Below are positions 17,473 to 24,470 of a DNA stretch of 64,000 bases, in pieces (the stretch's first letter is position 1; every line of letters starts with the position of its first letter). The position numbers were made by a program, and so were the translations under genes. The stretch spans positions 62,001 to 126,000 of the forward strand of contig JAOPKB010000016.1 in NCBI GenBank assembly GCA_025517485.1, read 5' to 3'. Below the pieces are notes generated by a model. The model worked only from the letters and a program-made list of their open reading frames with translations. It searched no databases and was not told the DNA's origin. The DNA comes from Natronoglomus mannanivorans (lineage in GTDB: Archaea; Halobacteriota; Halobacteria; Halobacteriales; Natrialbaceae).

Positions 17473-18162
17473 CTACTGAGACGCTAACGCAGCCTCTCGC
17501 TCGTCGGCGTCGGCACTCGTCCACCACGCGAGTTGGTCGATCTCGATCGTTCGATAGGAGGAGACGATCGCCAGCCACTCACAGGAGGCGACGGCTCGGC
17601 GCGGGTCCGACGCATCGAGATACGGCGAGTCGATCTCGTCACCGATCGTTTCGACGAAGCTAGTCACCGCCGGATCGGGTTTGGCCGTATCGACGCCAGC
17701 GAGCATTCGCAGGTACTGGAACGTCGCCGGACCGACACCCGAAATCCCCCCGATCGGGTCCTCCTCGTACCGATAGTAATCGGCCTCCGAGGCCCACGAC
17801 TGGAGGGCCTCGAGGTCGTCGCCAGCCGGTCGGTCGGCGAACACGCGCGCCCCCTCGAGCAAGACGTGCCGTTTCCGTTCGGCGCCGACGGTCTCGACGA
17901 GGGCGTCGTCTTCGAGCTGGAGGGCGGCGAGCTCGGAAAACGTCGTGACGCGTCCGGAGTCGACGAACGTCTCGCGAAACCGCTCGACGGTCGGCTTGAC
18001 ACCGGTGAAATAGTGCTGGCCGGTCGTCGACGCTGCGGCCTCTGCGAGGAGGAGCACCGGGTCGTCACCGGTCCAGCGCTCGAGGTCGAGAAACGCAGCC
18101 GCCAACCGCTCGTACGGCGTTCCGTCGGCGTATCGGTCGAGAACGGTCTGGACCCGACTCAT
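17473..18162 (-). CDS. HhH-GPD-like protein (putative DNA glycosylase relative)
   Basis: A 229-residue all-helical protein. The helix-hairpin-helix block GGISGVGPATFQYLRMLAG near residues 138-156 is followed by TAKPDPAVTSFVE, the position where HhH-GPD base-excision glycosylases carry the catalytic Asp. There is no Fe-S cysteine cluster. The K-P-D spacing looks like small uncharacterised HhH-GPD proteins rather than Nth, MutY or AlkA. A role in DNA base repair is inferred from the fold only. It stands alone on the minus strand between dph6 and the sugar nucleotidyltransferase. Confidence 0.6.
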   Translation of the reverse strand: MSRVQTVLDRYADGTPYERLAAAFLDLERWTGDDPVLLLAEAAASTTGQHYFTGVKPTVERFRETFVDSGRVTTFSELAALQLEDDALVETVGAERKRHVLLEGARVFADRPAGDDLEALQSWASEADYYRYEEDPIGGISGVGPATFQYLRMLAGVDTAKPDPAVTSFVETIGDEIDSPYLDASDPRRAVASCEWLAIVSSYRTIEIDQLAWWTSADADEREAALASQ

Positions 18163-18293
18163 GTGTCACGAGCACATCCATCACAGTCAGGACAGATAGG
18201 TGTATCGACCGGCGAGACAGTCAGTGTGACCGAACTATCTACGAACTAGCCAACTCGAGTTCGACGAGAGATTCGCAGACGGGTCGAATCTCC

Positions 18294-19262
18294 TCACTCG
18301 CCGTTGGCGATCGTCGTATGCGCCCCGATGAGCGCACCCGCCAGATCGAGGTTCTCGATGTGCGTGTTCTCGTCGATGATCGAGCGGCGGATGTCGCCGT
18401 TTTTCACCGTCGCGTCGGGGAAGACGATCGAGTAATCGACGTGAGTATCCTCGAGTGTCGCACCGTCCATGATGTGGACGTTCTCACCGATGGTCGCGTT
18501 CTCGAGGGTTGCACTTTCGGCGACCAGCGACTCGCCGTCGAGGTGCCAGGCGATGGCCTCGAGGTAGCTCTCGGGAGTCCCGATGTCGTACCACGCTCCC
18601 TCGAAGGTGTAGGCGTAAGTCGGCTGTCGGTTTTGTAGCCACTGGACGAACCAGCCGGGTTCGTCGGGGTTGTTCCCGTCGGTGAGATACGTCGAGAGCA
18701 AGTCCAGAGAGTCCTGTGGGAAGGCATAACAGGCGATCGAAACGAGCGTACTCTTCGGATCGTCGGGTTTCTCCTGAAAGTCGACGACTTGATCGCCCTC
18801 GAGGGAGACGAGGCCGTAGGATTTGGCCTTCTCTCGTGAGCCGACGTCGTAGGCGGCCAGCGTCGGCGCCTCCTTCTGATCGAAGTAATCGACGAAATCA
18901 GAGATATCGAAGCTGATCAGGTTGTCGCCGGCGATCACGAGCAGGTCGTCGTCGACGTTTTCCCGGTCGACCAGCTGGGCGAGTGCGCCGACGACGCCGA
19001 ACTTGTCCTCCTCTTCGGAGGTCTCCTCGATCGAGAGGGTCGGTTTTTCGAACTCGCTCTCGGCGAGATGGGCATCGAAGTCGGGGGCGAAGCGCTCGTT
19101 CGTACTGACGAACACCTCGTCGATCCGATCGTCCGCCTCGAGTTCGGCGAAGATGTGGTCGATGACGGTCGACTCTCCGATGGGGAGAAACATCTTTGGC
19201 CGGTGTTTGGTAATCGGCCACATCCGTGTCGCGTATCCGCCAGCAAGCACGACGGCTTTCAT
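18294..19262 (-). CDS. Sugar-phosphate nucleotidyltransferase
   Basis: A 322-residue nucleotidyltransferase. The N-terminal signature MKAVVLAGGYATRMWPITKHRPKMFLP is the NTP-binding GGxxTR...K motif, and VIAGDNL carries a metal Asp. The C-terminal part is a short left-handed beta-helix (ATLENATIGENVHIMDGATLED). It likely makes dTDP- or UDP-glucose-type donors for glycosylation (the AglF/RmlA neighbourhood in haloarchaea), but sugar specificity cannot be read. The start at 19262 begins the signature; the frame is open 11 codons upstream. A GGAGG lies 13-14 nt before the ATG, rather far for a Shine-Dalgarno site. Confidence 0.85.
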   Translation of the reverse strand: MKAVVLAGGYATRMWPITKHRPKMFLPIGESTVIDHIFAELEADDRIDEVFVSTNERFAPDFDAHLAESEFEKPTLSIEETSEEEDKFGVVGALAQLVDRENVDDDLLVIAGDNLISFDISDFVDYFDQKEAPTLAAYDVGSREKAKSYGLVSLEGDQVVDFQEKPDDPKSTLVSIACYAFPQDSLDLLSTYLTDGNNPDEPGWFVQWLQNRQPTYAYTFEGAWYDIGTPESYLEAIAWHLDGESLVAESATLENATIGENVHIMDGATLEDTHVDYSIVFPDATVKNGDIRRSIIDENTHIENLDLAGALIGAHTTIANGE

Positions 19263-19308
19263 GCGATATCGCTTTGCCTCCCTGATGTAAGTCACTTACC
19301 CTTTCTAT

Positions 19309-19330
19309 TTCTTTAAATATATAATTGTAT
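19309..19330 (-). promoter_or_regulatory. AT-rich promoter of the nucleotidyltransferase gene
   Basis: On the minus strand this reads AATTATATATTTAAAG, the most AT-rich run of the neighbourhood and a strong TATA candidate. It lies about 50 nt before the ATG at 19262, so the mRNA would have a leader of some 25 nt that contains GGAGG. Confidence 0.5.
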
Positions 19331-19444
19331 TAACTCACAGATTCCTGTACCACCGGTTCGGAGAATGCCGGTCGAGGGAGACGCTCGTGGCTTCGGCGAC
19401 TGTCATGGAGAACACGTATAGTATCTCGTCCCATTCGGGCGACT

Positions 19445-19741
19445 ATGCGCGAGGCCGACGAAACCACGCGTCGACGGATACGAGACGCGCTTCGAACGGA
19501 ACCGGCGACTCCGAGTTCGCTCGCTGCCCAGTTCGATCTCACACCGGGGACGGCACTGACCCACGTCGAGCACGTCGCCCGATCCGTCGACGGAGACGAG
19601 ACGGACGAGACGGTACTGGTCGCTCCACCGACCTGCGAAGAGTGTGGGTTCGACGATTTCGACGATTTACTCAACCGCCCGTCACGGTGTCCAGAGTGCA
19701 AGAGCGAGTCCGTAAGTGAGCCGACGATCACGATCGAGTGA
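19445..19741 (+). CDS. Small HTH + zinc-ribbon transcriptional regulator (COG3357-like)
   Basis: A 98-residue protein. The first half is a winged-helix-like domain (RRRIRDALRTEPATPSSLAAQF, then a recognition helix starting TPGTALTHVEHV). The second half is a zinc ribbon with two CxxC pairs (PTCEECGF near residue 60 and SRCPECKS near residue 82). This matches the archaeal predicted regulators in which an HTH is fused to a Zn ribbon. Its targets are unknown. GTGAG-type simple repeats begin at its stop codon. Confidence 0.75.
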   Translation: MREADETTRRRIRDALRTEPATPSSLAAQFDLTPGTALTHVEHVARSVDGDETDETVLVAPPTCEECGFDDFDDLLNRPSRCPECKSESVSEPTITIE

Positions 19742-19785
19742 GAGCGAGACCGAGAGTGAGTGAGAGTGAGAGTGAGAGTGTGAAC
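19738..19785 (+). repeat. GAGAGTGAGTGAGAGT-type simple-sequence tract
   Basis: Directly after the HTH/Zn-ribbon gene, about 48 bases are made of degenerate GAGAGT/GTGAGA units. No gene or clear hairpin is in it. Similar GTGAGT or GTGAAA tracts follow other genes in the window (near 8800, 46700 and 57725). Confidence 0.6.
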
Positions 19786-19956
19786 GTGATCGGAACCGCC
19801 AGCCGACGGGAGGTTCCTACACCGAACCGATGTCGACACTCATATTTACGGCGGTGGGTACTGTTTCGTACGGGCCCCGAGACGAGTAGCCAGACCGTTC
19901 TCTCGACGACCGCCGGCGTTCGAGACGGTGAGTGGCTGCGTGTTCGACGGGCTATC

Positions 19957-19962
19957 GGAGGA
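19957..19962 (+). promoter_or_regulatory. Shine-Dalgarno site deciding the start at 19967
   Basis: GGAGGA sits 4 nt before the ATG. Strong Shine-Dalgarno sites are not common in this mostly leaderless window, so this one argues for a transcript with a leader. Confidence 0.5.
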
Positions 19963-19966
19963 ACGA

Positions 19967-20416
19967 ATGACAACTACCACGCCCTATACCGACGGAGAGT
20001 ACGCCGAGCTCGTGGCCGAGGTTCTCGACTGGATGGACCGCCACGACACGTCGCCAGACCTGGTCTCGGATGCCTTCCAGCTCCTTTCGGTCCGCCGCCG
20101 TCGCGTGATGCTCAGGGTCGTCCGTGAATACGACGACGATCTCACGCTTCCGGATCTCGCGGAGGAAGTCGCGATTCGGGAGAGTGACAAGCCAATTCCC
20201 GAAATCCCACCAGAAACGGTCACCGAGGTCTACATCTCACTCTACCACGACCACATGCCACGACTGGTCGACGCGGGTCTCATCGAGTACGAACAGGAAC
20301 GCGACCTCGTCTCGCCTGGGACGCTCTCGGTGACACTCGAGAGAGTGGACGTGGGGGACCAGAAACGAGATCGAAATCGAGATTCGAACGACGACGGAAC
20401 GGGCGCTCGAGATTAA
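19967..20416 (+). CDS. Winged-helix protein (DUF7344-like)
   Basis: A 149-residue protein resembling the small haloarchaeal winged-helix proteins listed as DUF7344. SPDLVSDAFQLLSVRRRRVMLRVVRE and TLPDLAEEVA form the helix-turn-helix, and DHMPRLVDAGLIEYEQERDLVS the third helix and wing. The tail is charged and low in complexity (DQKRDRNRDSNDDG). I set the start at 19967 because GGAGGA lies 4 nt upstream as a good Shine-Dalgarno site; the frame opens 13 codons earlier. It is probably a DNA-binding regulator; the target is unknown. Confidence 0.75.
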   Translation: MTTTTPYTDGEYAELVAEVLDWMDRHDTSPDLVSDAFQLLSVRRRRVMLRVVREYDDDLTLPDLAEEVAIRESDKPIPEIPPETVTEVYISLYHDHMPRLVDAGLIEYEQERDLVSPGTLSVTLERVDVGDQKRDRNRDSNDDGTGARD

Positions 20417-20431
20417 CACTGGGCCTGCCGA

Positions 20432-20932
20432 TCAGAACTCGATGTTCGAGGTCGACGTCCGGTCGAGGTCGTCGGTCTCGATCCCACCGCGACCGACGTA
20501 CTCGTACTCCGGGTCGGTCAGAAAGACGTCCCCATCGTCGACTGTGACGTCGATCGAGTTCAGATACGCACCCTCGCACGGACCGAAGTTACACAGCCCG
20601 CTGTCGGACTCGAAGTACGCGCCGTGGTTCTCACAGATTATTTCTCCGTCGCGCATCGTCGCCCCCGATCCCTTGTCGAGTCGAATGTGCGTGAGGTGTT
20701 GACAGTAGTTCAACCAGCCGGCAACGTCGCCGTTGAGTCGAACGAGGATCGCTTCCTTCGTCTCCGCGCTCTCTCCGGATTCCTCGCCGATTTCGGCTTC
20801 CGTCTCCGACTCGGTCTCGAGTTTTGCCTCCCGTTTCGCCGCCAGTTCGGTGTCTTGCTTTCGAACGCGAAAGAGCAACGTCGTCTCGTCGGGCACGTCT
20901 TCGAGCGACGCGATCCGCCGTGGGTCGTCCAT
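20432..20932 (-). CDS. Rieske [2Fe-2S] protein
   Basis: A 166-residue soluble Rieske-type protein. The two cluster-binding motifs are CQHLTH (CxH, near residue 77) and CENHGAYF (CxxH, near residue 100), followed by CNFGPCEGAYL. An acidic Glu/Thr/Ser stretch (about residues 35-60) is inserted before the Rieske fold. There is no signal or membrane helix. It probably serves electron transfer to an oxygenase or reductase not encoded next to it. The start at 20932 (MDDPRRIASLEDVP) is the usual N-terminus of this group; the frame is open 13 codons further. Confidence 0.82.
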   Translation of the reverse strand: MDDPRRIASLEDVPDETTLLFRVRKQDTELAAKREAKLETESETEAEIGEESGESAETKEAILVRLNGDVAGWLNYCQHLTHIRLDKGSGATMRDGEIICENHGAYFESDSGLCNFGPCEGAYLNSIDVTVDDGDVFLTDPEYEYVGRGGIETDDLDRTSTSNIEF

Positions 20933-21155
20933 TGTCGGGCGATACGAGTCGAGAATCTTGAACATTCTCATCTCGGTGTCCCGTGTCTCGTTCCGGTCGT
21001 CCGACGCGTCTCCATCTTCGAGTCGTCAACTGGGCTCTGTCCACCGATCATCTGACTGTCACGCTTCCGAACGACTCCCCCGTCGACGAGCGAGTCGAAG
21101 CCGCGATGGTAGTGGCTTTAACCATTTCCCGGTCGAACGCCGAATAGAGACAGCG

Positions 21156-22238
21156 ATGGATTCCCTCCTCATCTACGGCTCCTACGGCTATACCGGCCGT
21201 CTGATCGCCCGTGAAGCCGTTTCACGGGGAGGCTCACCGGTCGTCGCCGGCCGAAACCACGAACACGTTCTCGAGCAGGCCGACGAACTCGGCGTCGAAA
21301 GCCGGACGTTCGACCTCGGTGAGCCCAAGAGTACGATCGAGCGTCGAATCGAAGCGTTCGACGCAGTTCTAAACTGTGCCGGCCCGTTCGGGGAAACGTG
21401 TGGCCCGCTCGTCGAGGCGTGTCTCGAGACGGGCACGGACTACCTCGACATCACGGGCGAGTTCCAGGTCTTCGATCGGCTCGTCGACGACGACCAGCGC
21501 GCTCGGGAGGCGGGAGTGACGGTGCTTCCCGGCGTAGGCTTCGATGTCGTCCCGACGGACTGTCTGTCGGCGTTTCTCCACGCGCGGCTTCCGTCGGCGA
21601 CCGACCTCACGCTGGGGCTGGCCGGCACCGGGTCGCTCTCCCGCGGGACCGCGCGAACGATGGTCCGGAACCTGGGAACGGGTGGGATCGTCCGCCGCAA
21701 CGGTCGGCTCTACCGGGTCCCCGCCGCCTACGACACACGCGAGATCGACTTCGGTCGCGGACCGACGACTGCCACGACGGTCCCCTGGGGTGACGTCGTG
21801 ACGGCCCACCACAGTACGGGTATCGAAAACATCGCCGTCTACGCCGCCGTTCCGTCGATCGCGGTCCGGGCGATGCGGGCAATGAACGCCCTCAAGCCGA
21901 TCGTCGGCTCTCGACCCGTGACGAGCACCCTCGAGCGACTCGTCACGGCTGGTATCGACGGTCCCGACGAAGACGAACGCGAGTCCGACGAGGCCGTCGT
22001 CTGGGGCGAGGTGACCGACGCCGACGGACGAACGGCGACGGCACGGCTTCGAACGCCGAACCCGTACACGCTGACCGCCGATACCGCGGTCAGTGCTGCC
22101 CAGCGCGTCCTCGAGAACGAGGCCCCCGAGGGGTATCAGACGCCGTCGACCGCGTTCGGTCCGGACTTCGTGCTCGACTGTGAGGGCGTCGAGCGAGAAC
22201 TCGTGTCGGCGCCAGGACTCGACCTCGAGGCGGAGTAG
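21156..22238 (+). CDS. Saccharopine dehydrogenase-like NAD(P)-binding protein
   Basis: A 360-residue protein starting MDSLLIYGSYGYTGRLI, an N-terminal Rossmann loop GSxGYTG typical of the saccharopine-dehydrogenase-like family that includes trans-acting enoyl reductases. Further blocks are DAVLNCAGPFGETCGPLVEACLETGTDYLDITGE and GVGFDVVPTDCL, both usual for the family. It is probably an oxidoreductase using NAD(P)H with a lipid or small-molecule substrate. The frame extends over 400 nt upstream, but the ATG at 21156 begins the conserved strand. It is divergent from the Rieske gene. Confidence 0.82.
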   Translation: MDSLLIYGSYGYTGRLIAREAVSRGGSPVVAGRNHEHVLEQADELGVESRTFDLGEPKSTIERRIEAFDAVLNCAGPFGETCGPLVEACLETGTDYLDITGEFQVFDRLVDDDQRAREAGVTVLPGVGFDVVPTDCLSAFLHARLPSATDLTLGLAGTGSLSRGTARTMVRNLGTGGIVRRNGRLYRVPAAYDTREIDFGRGPTTATTVPWGDVVTAHHSTGIENIAVYAAVPSIAVRAMRAMNALKPIVGSRPVTSTLERLVTAGIDGPDEDERESDEAVVWGEVTDADGRTATARLRTPNPYTLTADTAVSAAQRVLENEAPEGYQTPSTAFGPDFVLDCEGVERELVSAPGLDLEAE

Positions 22239-22298
22239 GTGACAGGCGGACGACGGACTACCGACCGGACACCCGAGGCGATCCGTTGTCGTGACTGA

Positions 22299-22739
22299 TC
22301 ACTCGACGGGTCGACCGAGAGCCTCGTCGACTGCTTCTCGACGCGAGTCGGGAGTCGTCCCAGTAATGAGCTGGACGATTTGGCCGTCTCGGATCTCGTA
22401 GTCGTGCGTAAACGCGATTTCGAACGCCGACTCGCTCGGTCTCACGAACGATCCCTCGACCAGCACCGACCCCTCGGTCTCGGTCACACGCTCCGGAACG
22501 ATCTGTACTCGAACCGCCCCCGGGCAGTCGTCTCGTCTCACGAAGACGTCCTCGAGGACTGATTCGAGACCCTCGGAGACGACCGGATCCGACTGGCTGT
22601 CCGTCCGCCGAATGCAGCGAACGGCGTCAGACAGTAGTTCCCCGGCGCTGTCCACGTCTCCTCGATTGAGTCGGCTATAAAATTCGAAGAGAACTTGCTC
22701 GGGACTCCGGGGAGTCTCCCCCCATGTCGTATCTATCAT
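22299..22739 (-). CDS. SnoaL/NTF2-like protein
   Basis: A 146-residue protein. SPEQVLFEFYSRLNRGDVDSAGELLSD is the first helix pair of the SnoaL-like (NTF2-superfamily) cone fold, and the rest is beta-rich (VRVQIVPERVTETEGSVLVEGSF, then AFTHDYEIRDGQIVQL). Members may be ester-bond isomerases, but many are of unknown function, and no catalytic residue can be assigned. I chose the ATG at 22739, which starts just before the first family helix; the open frame upstream is arginine-rich and looks non-coding. Confidence 0.65.
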   Translation of the reverse strand: MIDTTWGETPRSPEQVLFEFYSRLNRGDVDSAGELLSDAVRCIRRTDSQSDPVVSEGLESVLEDVFVRRDDCPGAVRVQIVPERVTETEGSVLVEGSFVRPSESAFEIAFTHDYEIRDGQIVQLITGTTPDSRREAVDEALGRPVE

Positions 22740-22894
22740 CGACGATCTACATCGCCGTATGTCAGGTACGATCATATACCTGAAACGATCTCTCACACGC
22801 TGAGAATAATTTCGTCGATCGTTGACAGTCCGGATCGTTCGTGTCGTGGCGAAACGGTCGACCCGGGACGGCCGGGAGGTGGAGTTCTCCGTCT

Positions 22895-23755
22895 TCAATA
22901 GCACGTCTCTTCGACGCGCCGATCGAACAGGTGGGCGAGCAGTTCGGTGACGGGCCCGCGACCGACGTCGATTCCGTCGACCGACGCGACCGGTCGCAGT
23001 TCCCACGTCGAGTTCGTCAGGAACACCTCGTCGGCCTCCCGGACGGCCGCGGGTTCGTAGACTCCCTCGTGGGTCGGGACGTCTGCCCCGGCGGCCAGTT
23101 CGAGGACCACGCGACGCGTGATTCCCGGCAGCACTGGCCCCTCCGTACTCGGCGTATGCAGTCCCTCGTCGTCGACGAAGAAGACGTTACTCGTCGCCCC
23201 CTCGGCGACGTTTCCCTCGAGGTCGCGAACGAGCGCCTCGTCTGCGTCGTACAGTTCCTCGCGAGCGAGAATCCCGTTGAGGTAGTTGTGCGTCTTCGCC
23301 GACGCGGGAACGGCCGCGTCGGGAATTCGGCGCGTTTTCGTCGTCTGGACCACCGCCGGCTCGTCCCAGACGGGGCCGCCCTCGAGGCCGCCGCGGGGGA
23401 GCGACTTGACGTAGACGACGACCGTCGGATCGACGTCGGGATCGGGTGTCAGTTTCCCCGGCTGGACGCCGCGGGTGATCGAGAGCCTGACGTACGCGTC
23501 CTGTAGGTCGTTCGCCTCGAGCGTCTCGTCGATTCGCGCCCGGAGGTCCTCTCGTGAGAGCCCGTGTTCGAGGGAGAGGGTCTCACAGGTGTCCTCGAGG
23601 CGGCTGGCGTGGGCCGCCCACTCGAAGACGGTTCCACCGTAGACCCGCAGGGTCTCGAAGGCCCCGTCCCCGTAGCGAAAACCGCGATCGTCGACGGAGA
23701 CGGTCGCCTCCGTCCGCGGGACGAGTTCGCCGTCGACGTGATAGTGGGTCGTCAT
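22895..23755 (-). CDS. pabC: Class IV aminotransferase, probable aminodeoxychorismate lyase (PabC)
   Basis: A 286-residue PLP-dependent fold-type IV enzyme. DDRGFRYGDGAFETLRVYGG is the N-terminal block, the PLP Lys is expected in SAKTHNYLNGI, EGATSNVFFV binds the cofactor phosphate, and the end has EVFLTNSTWELRPV. Branched-chain aminotransferases share all of this. Its place one base after pabA in the pabBA operon favours 4-amino-4-deoxychorismate lyase, releasing pyruvate to give p-aminobenzoate for pterin or folate coenzymes. The call depends on context as much as on sequence. Confidence 0.82.
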   Translation of the reverse strand: MTTHYHVDGELVPRTEATVSVDDRGFRYGDGAFETLRVYGGTVFEWAAHASRLEDTCETLSLEHGLSREDLRARIDETLEANDLQDAYVRLSITRGVQPGKLTPDPDVDPTVVVYVKSLPRGGLEGGPVWDEPAVVQTTKTRRIPDAAVPASAKTHNYLNGILAREELYDADEALVRDLEGNVAEGATSNVFFVDDEGLHTPSTEGPVLPGITRRVVLELAAGADVPTHEGVYEPAAVREADEVFLTNSTWELRPVASVDGIDVGRGPVTELLAHLFDRRVEETCY

Positions 23756-23756
23756 G

Positions 23757-24470
23757 TCAGTGCTGTGAGTGGGTCCTCGAGAGTGTACAGAAGTTCTCGA
23801 TCAGTCGTTTGCCGACGGTGAGCGTGATCTCACCCTCACCCTCGCCTTCGCCTTCACCCTCATCGCCCCCCTCACCCTGCTCTCGAGTCAGGATACTCTC
23901 GGGGTGAAACTGGACGCCGAAATGGGGTTTCTCGCGGTGGCGAACCGCCATCAGGACGTCGCGTTCGTCGGTCGTGCTGGCGGTCTCGACCAGCTCGTCG
24001 GGGAGGGCCTCGCGCTCGACGGCCAGCGAGTGATACCGGCCGACCTGAAAGGTCTCCGGCAACCCCTCGAACAGGCCACTTCCGTCGTGGGTCACCGCCG
24101 ACGGCTTGCCGTGGACGACGTCGGGCGCGTGGACGACCGGCGCACCGTTTGCTGCACACAGCGCCTGGTGGCCGAGACAGACTCCCAGAATCGGATACGA
24201 CGTCTCCTCGAACAACGGAATCGAGAGCCCCGCATCCGCCGGCGTCCCCGGACCGGGCGAGACGACGATGCCGGTCGGGTCGAGGTCGCGAACGTCCTCG
24301 ATCTCGAGGGCGTCGTTGCGTCGAACGACGACGCTGTCGGCGACTTCGCCGACGTACTGGACGAGGTTGTACGCGAAGGAATCGTAGTTGTCGACGACGA
24401 GGATTCGGGTGTGTGCAGGGTCTTCGTCGTCCGATTCTGGTTCGATATCGGCTCCTGCTCCGTCACTCAT
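23757..24470 (-). CDS. pabA: Aminodeoxychorismate/anthranilate synthase glutaminase component (PabA)
   Basis: A 237-residue class I glutamine amidotransferase. ILVVDNYDSFAYNLVQY opens the fold, the nucleophile Cys is in PILGVCLGHQAL, and the His-Glu pair is in HFGVQFHPESIL near the C-terminus. It supplies ammonia from glutamine to the adjacent chorismate-binding subunit. An acidic 20-residue head and a Glu/Gly-repeat stretch (GEGGDEGEGEGEGEGE) after the HPES motif are additions. Its ATG overlaps the pabB stop by 8 nt (ATGAGTGA), indicating translational coupling. TrpG cannot be excluded by sequence. Confidence 0.88.
   Translation of the reverse strand: MSDGAGADIEPESDDEDPAHTRILVVDNYDSFAYNLVQYVGEVADSVVVRRNDALEIEDVRDLDPTGIVVSPGPGTPADAGLSIPLFEETSYPILGVCLGHQALCAANGAPVVHAPDVVHGKPSAVTHDGSGLFEGLPETFQVGRYHSLAVEREALPDELVETASTTDERDVLMAVRHREKPHFGVQFHPESILTREQGEGGDEGEGEGEGEGEITLTVGKRLIENFCTLSRTHSQH

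Noticed and set aside
19738..19785. Repeat run that might suggest a CRISPR array
   Set aside because: The units are only about 6 bases, degenerate, with no spacers and no cas genes nearby.
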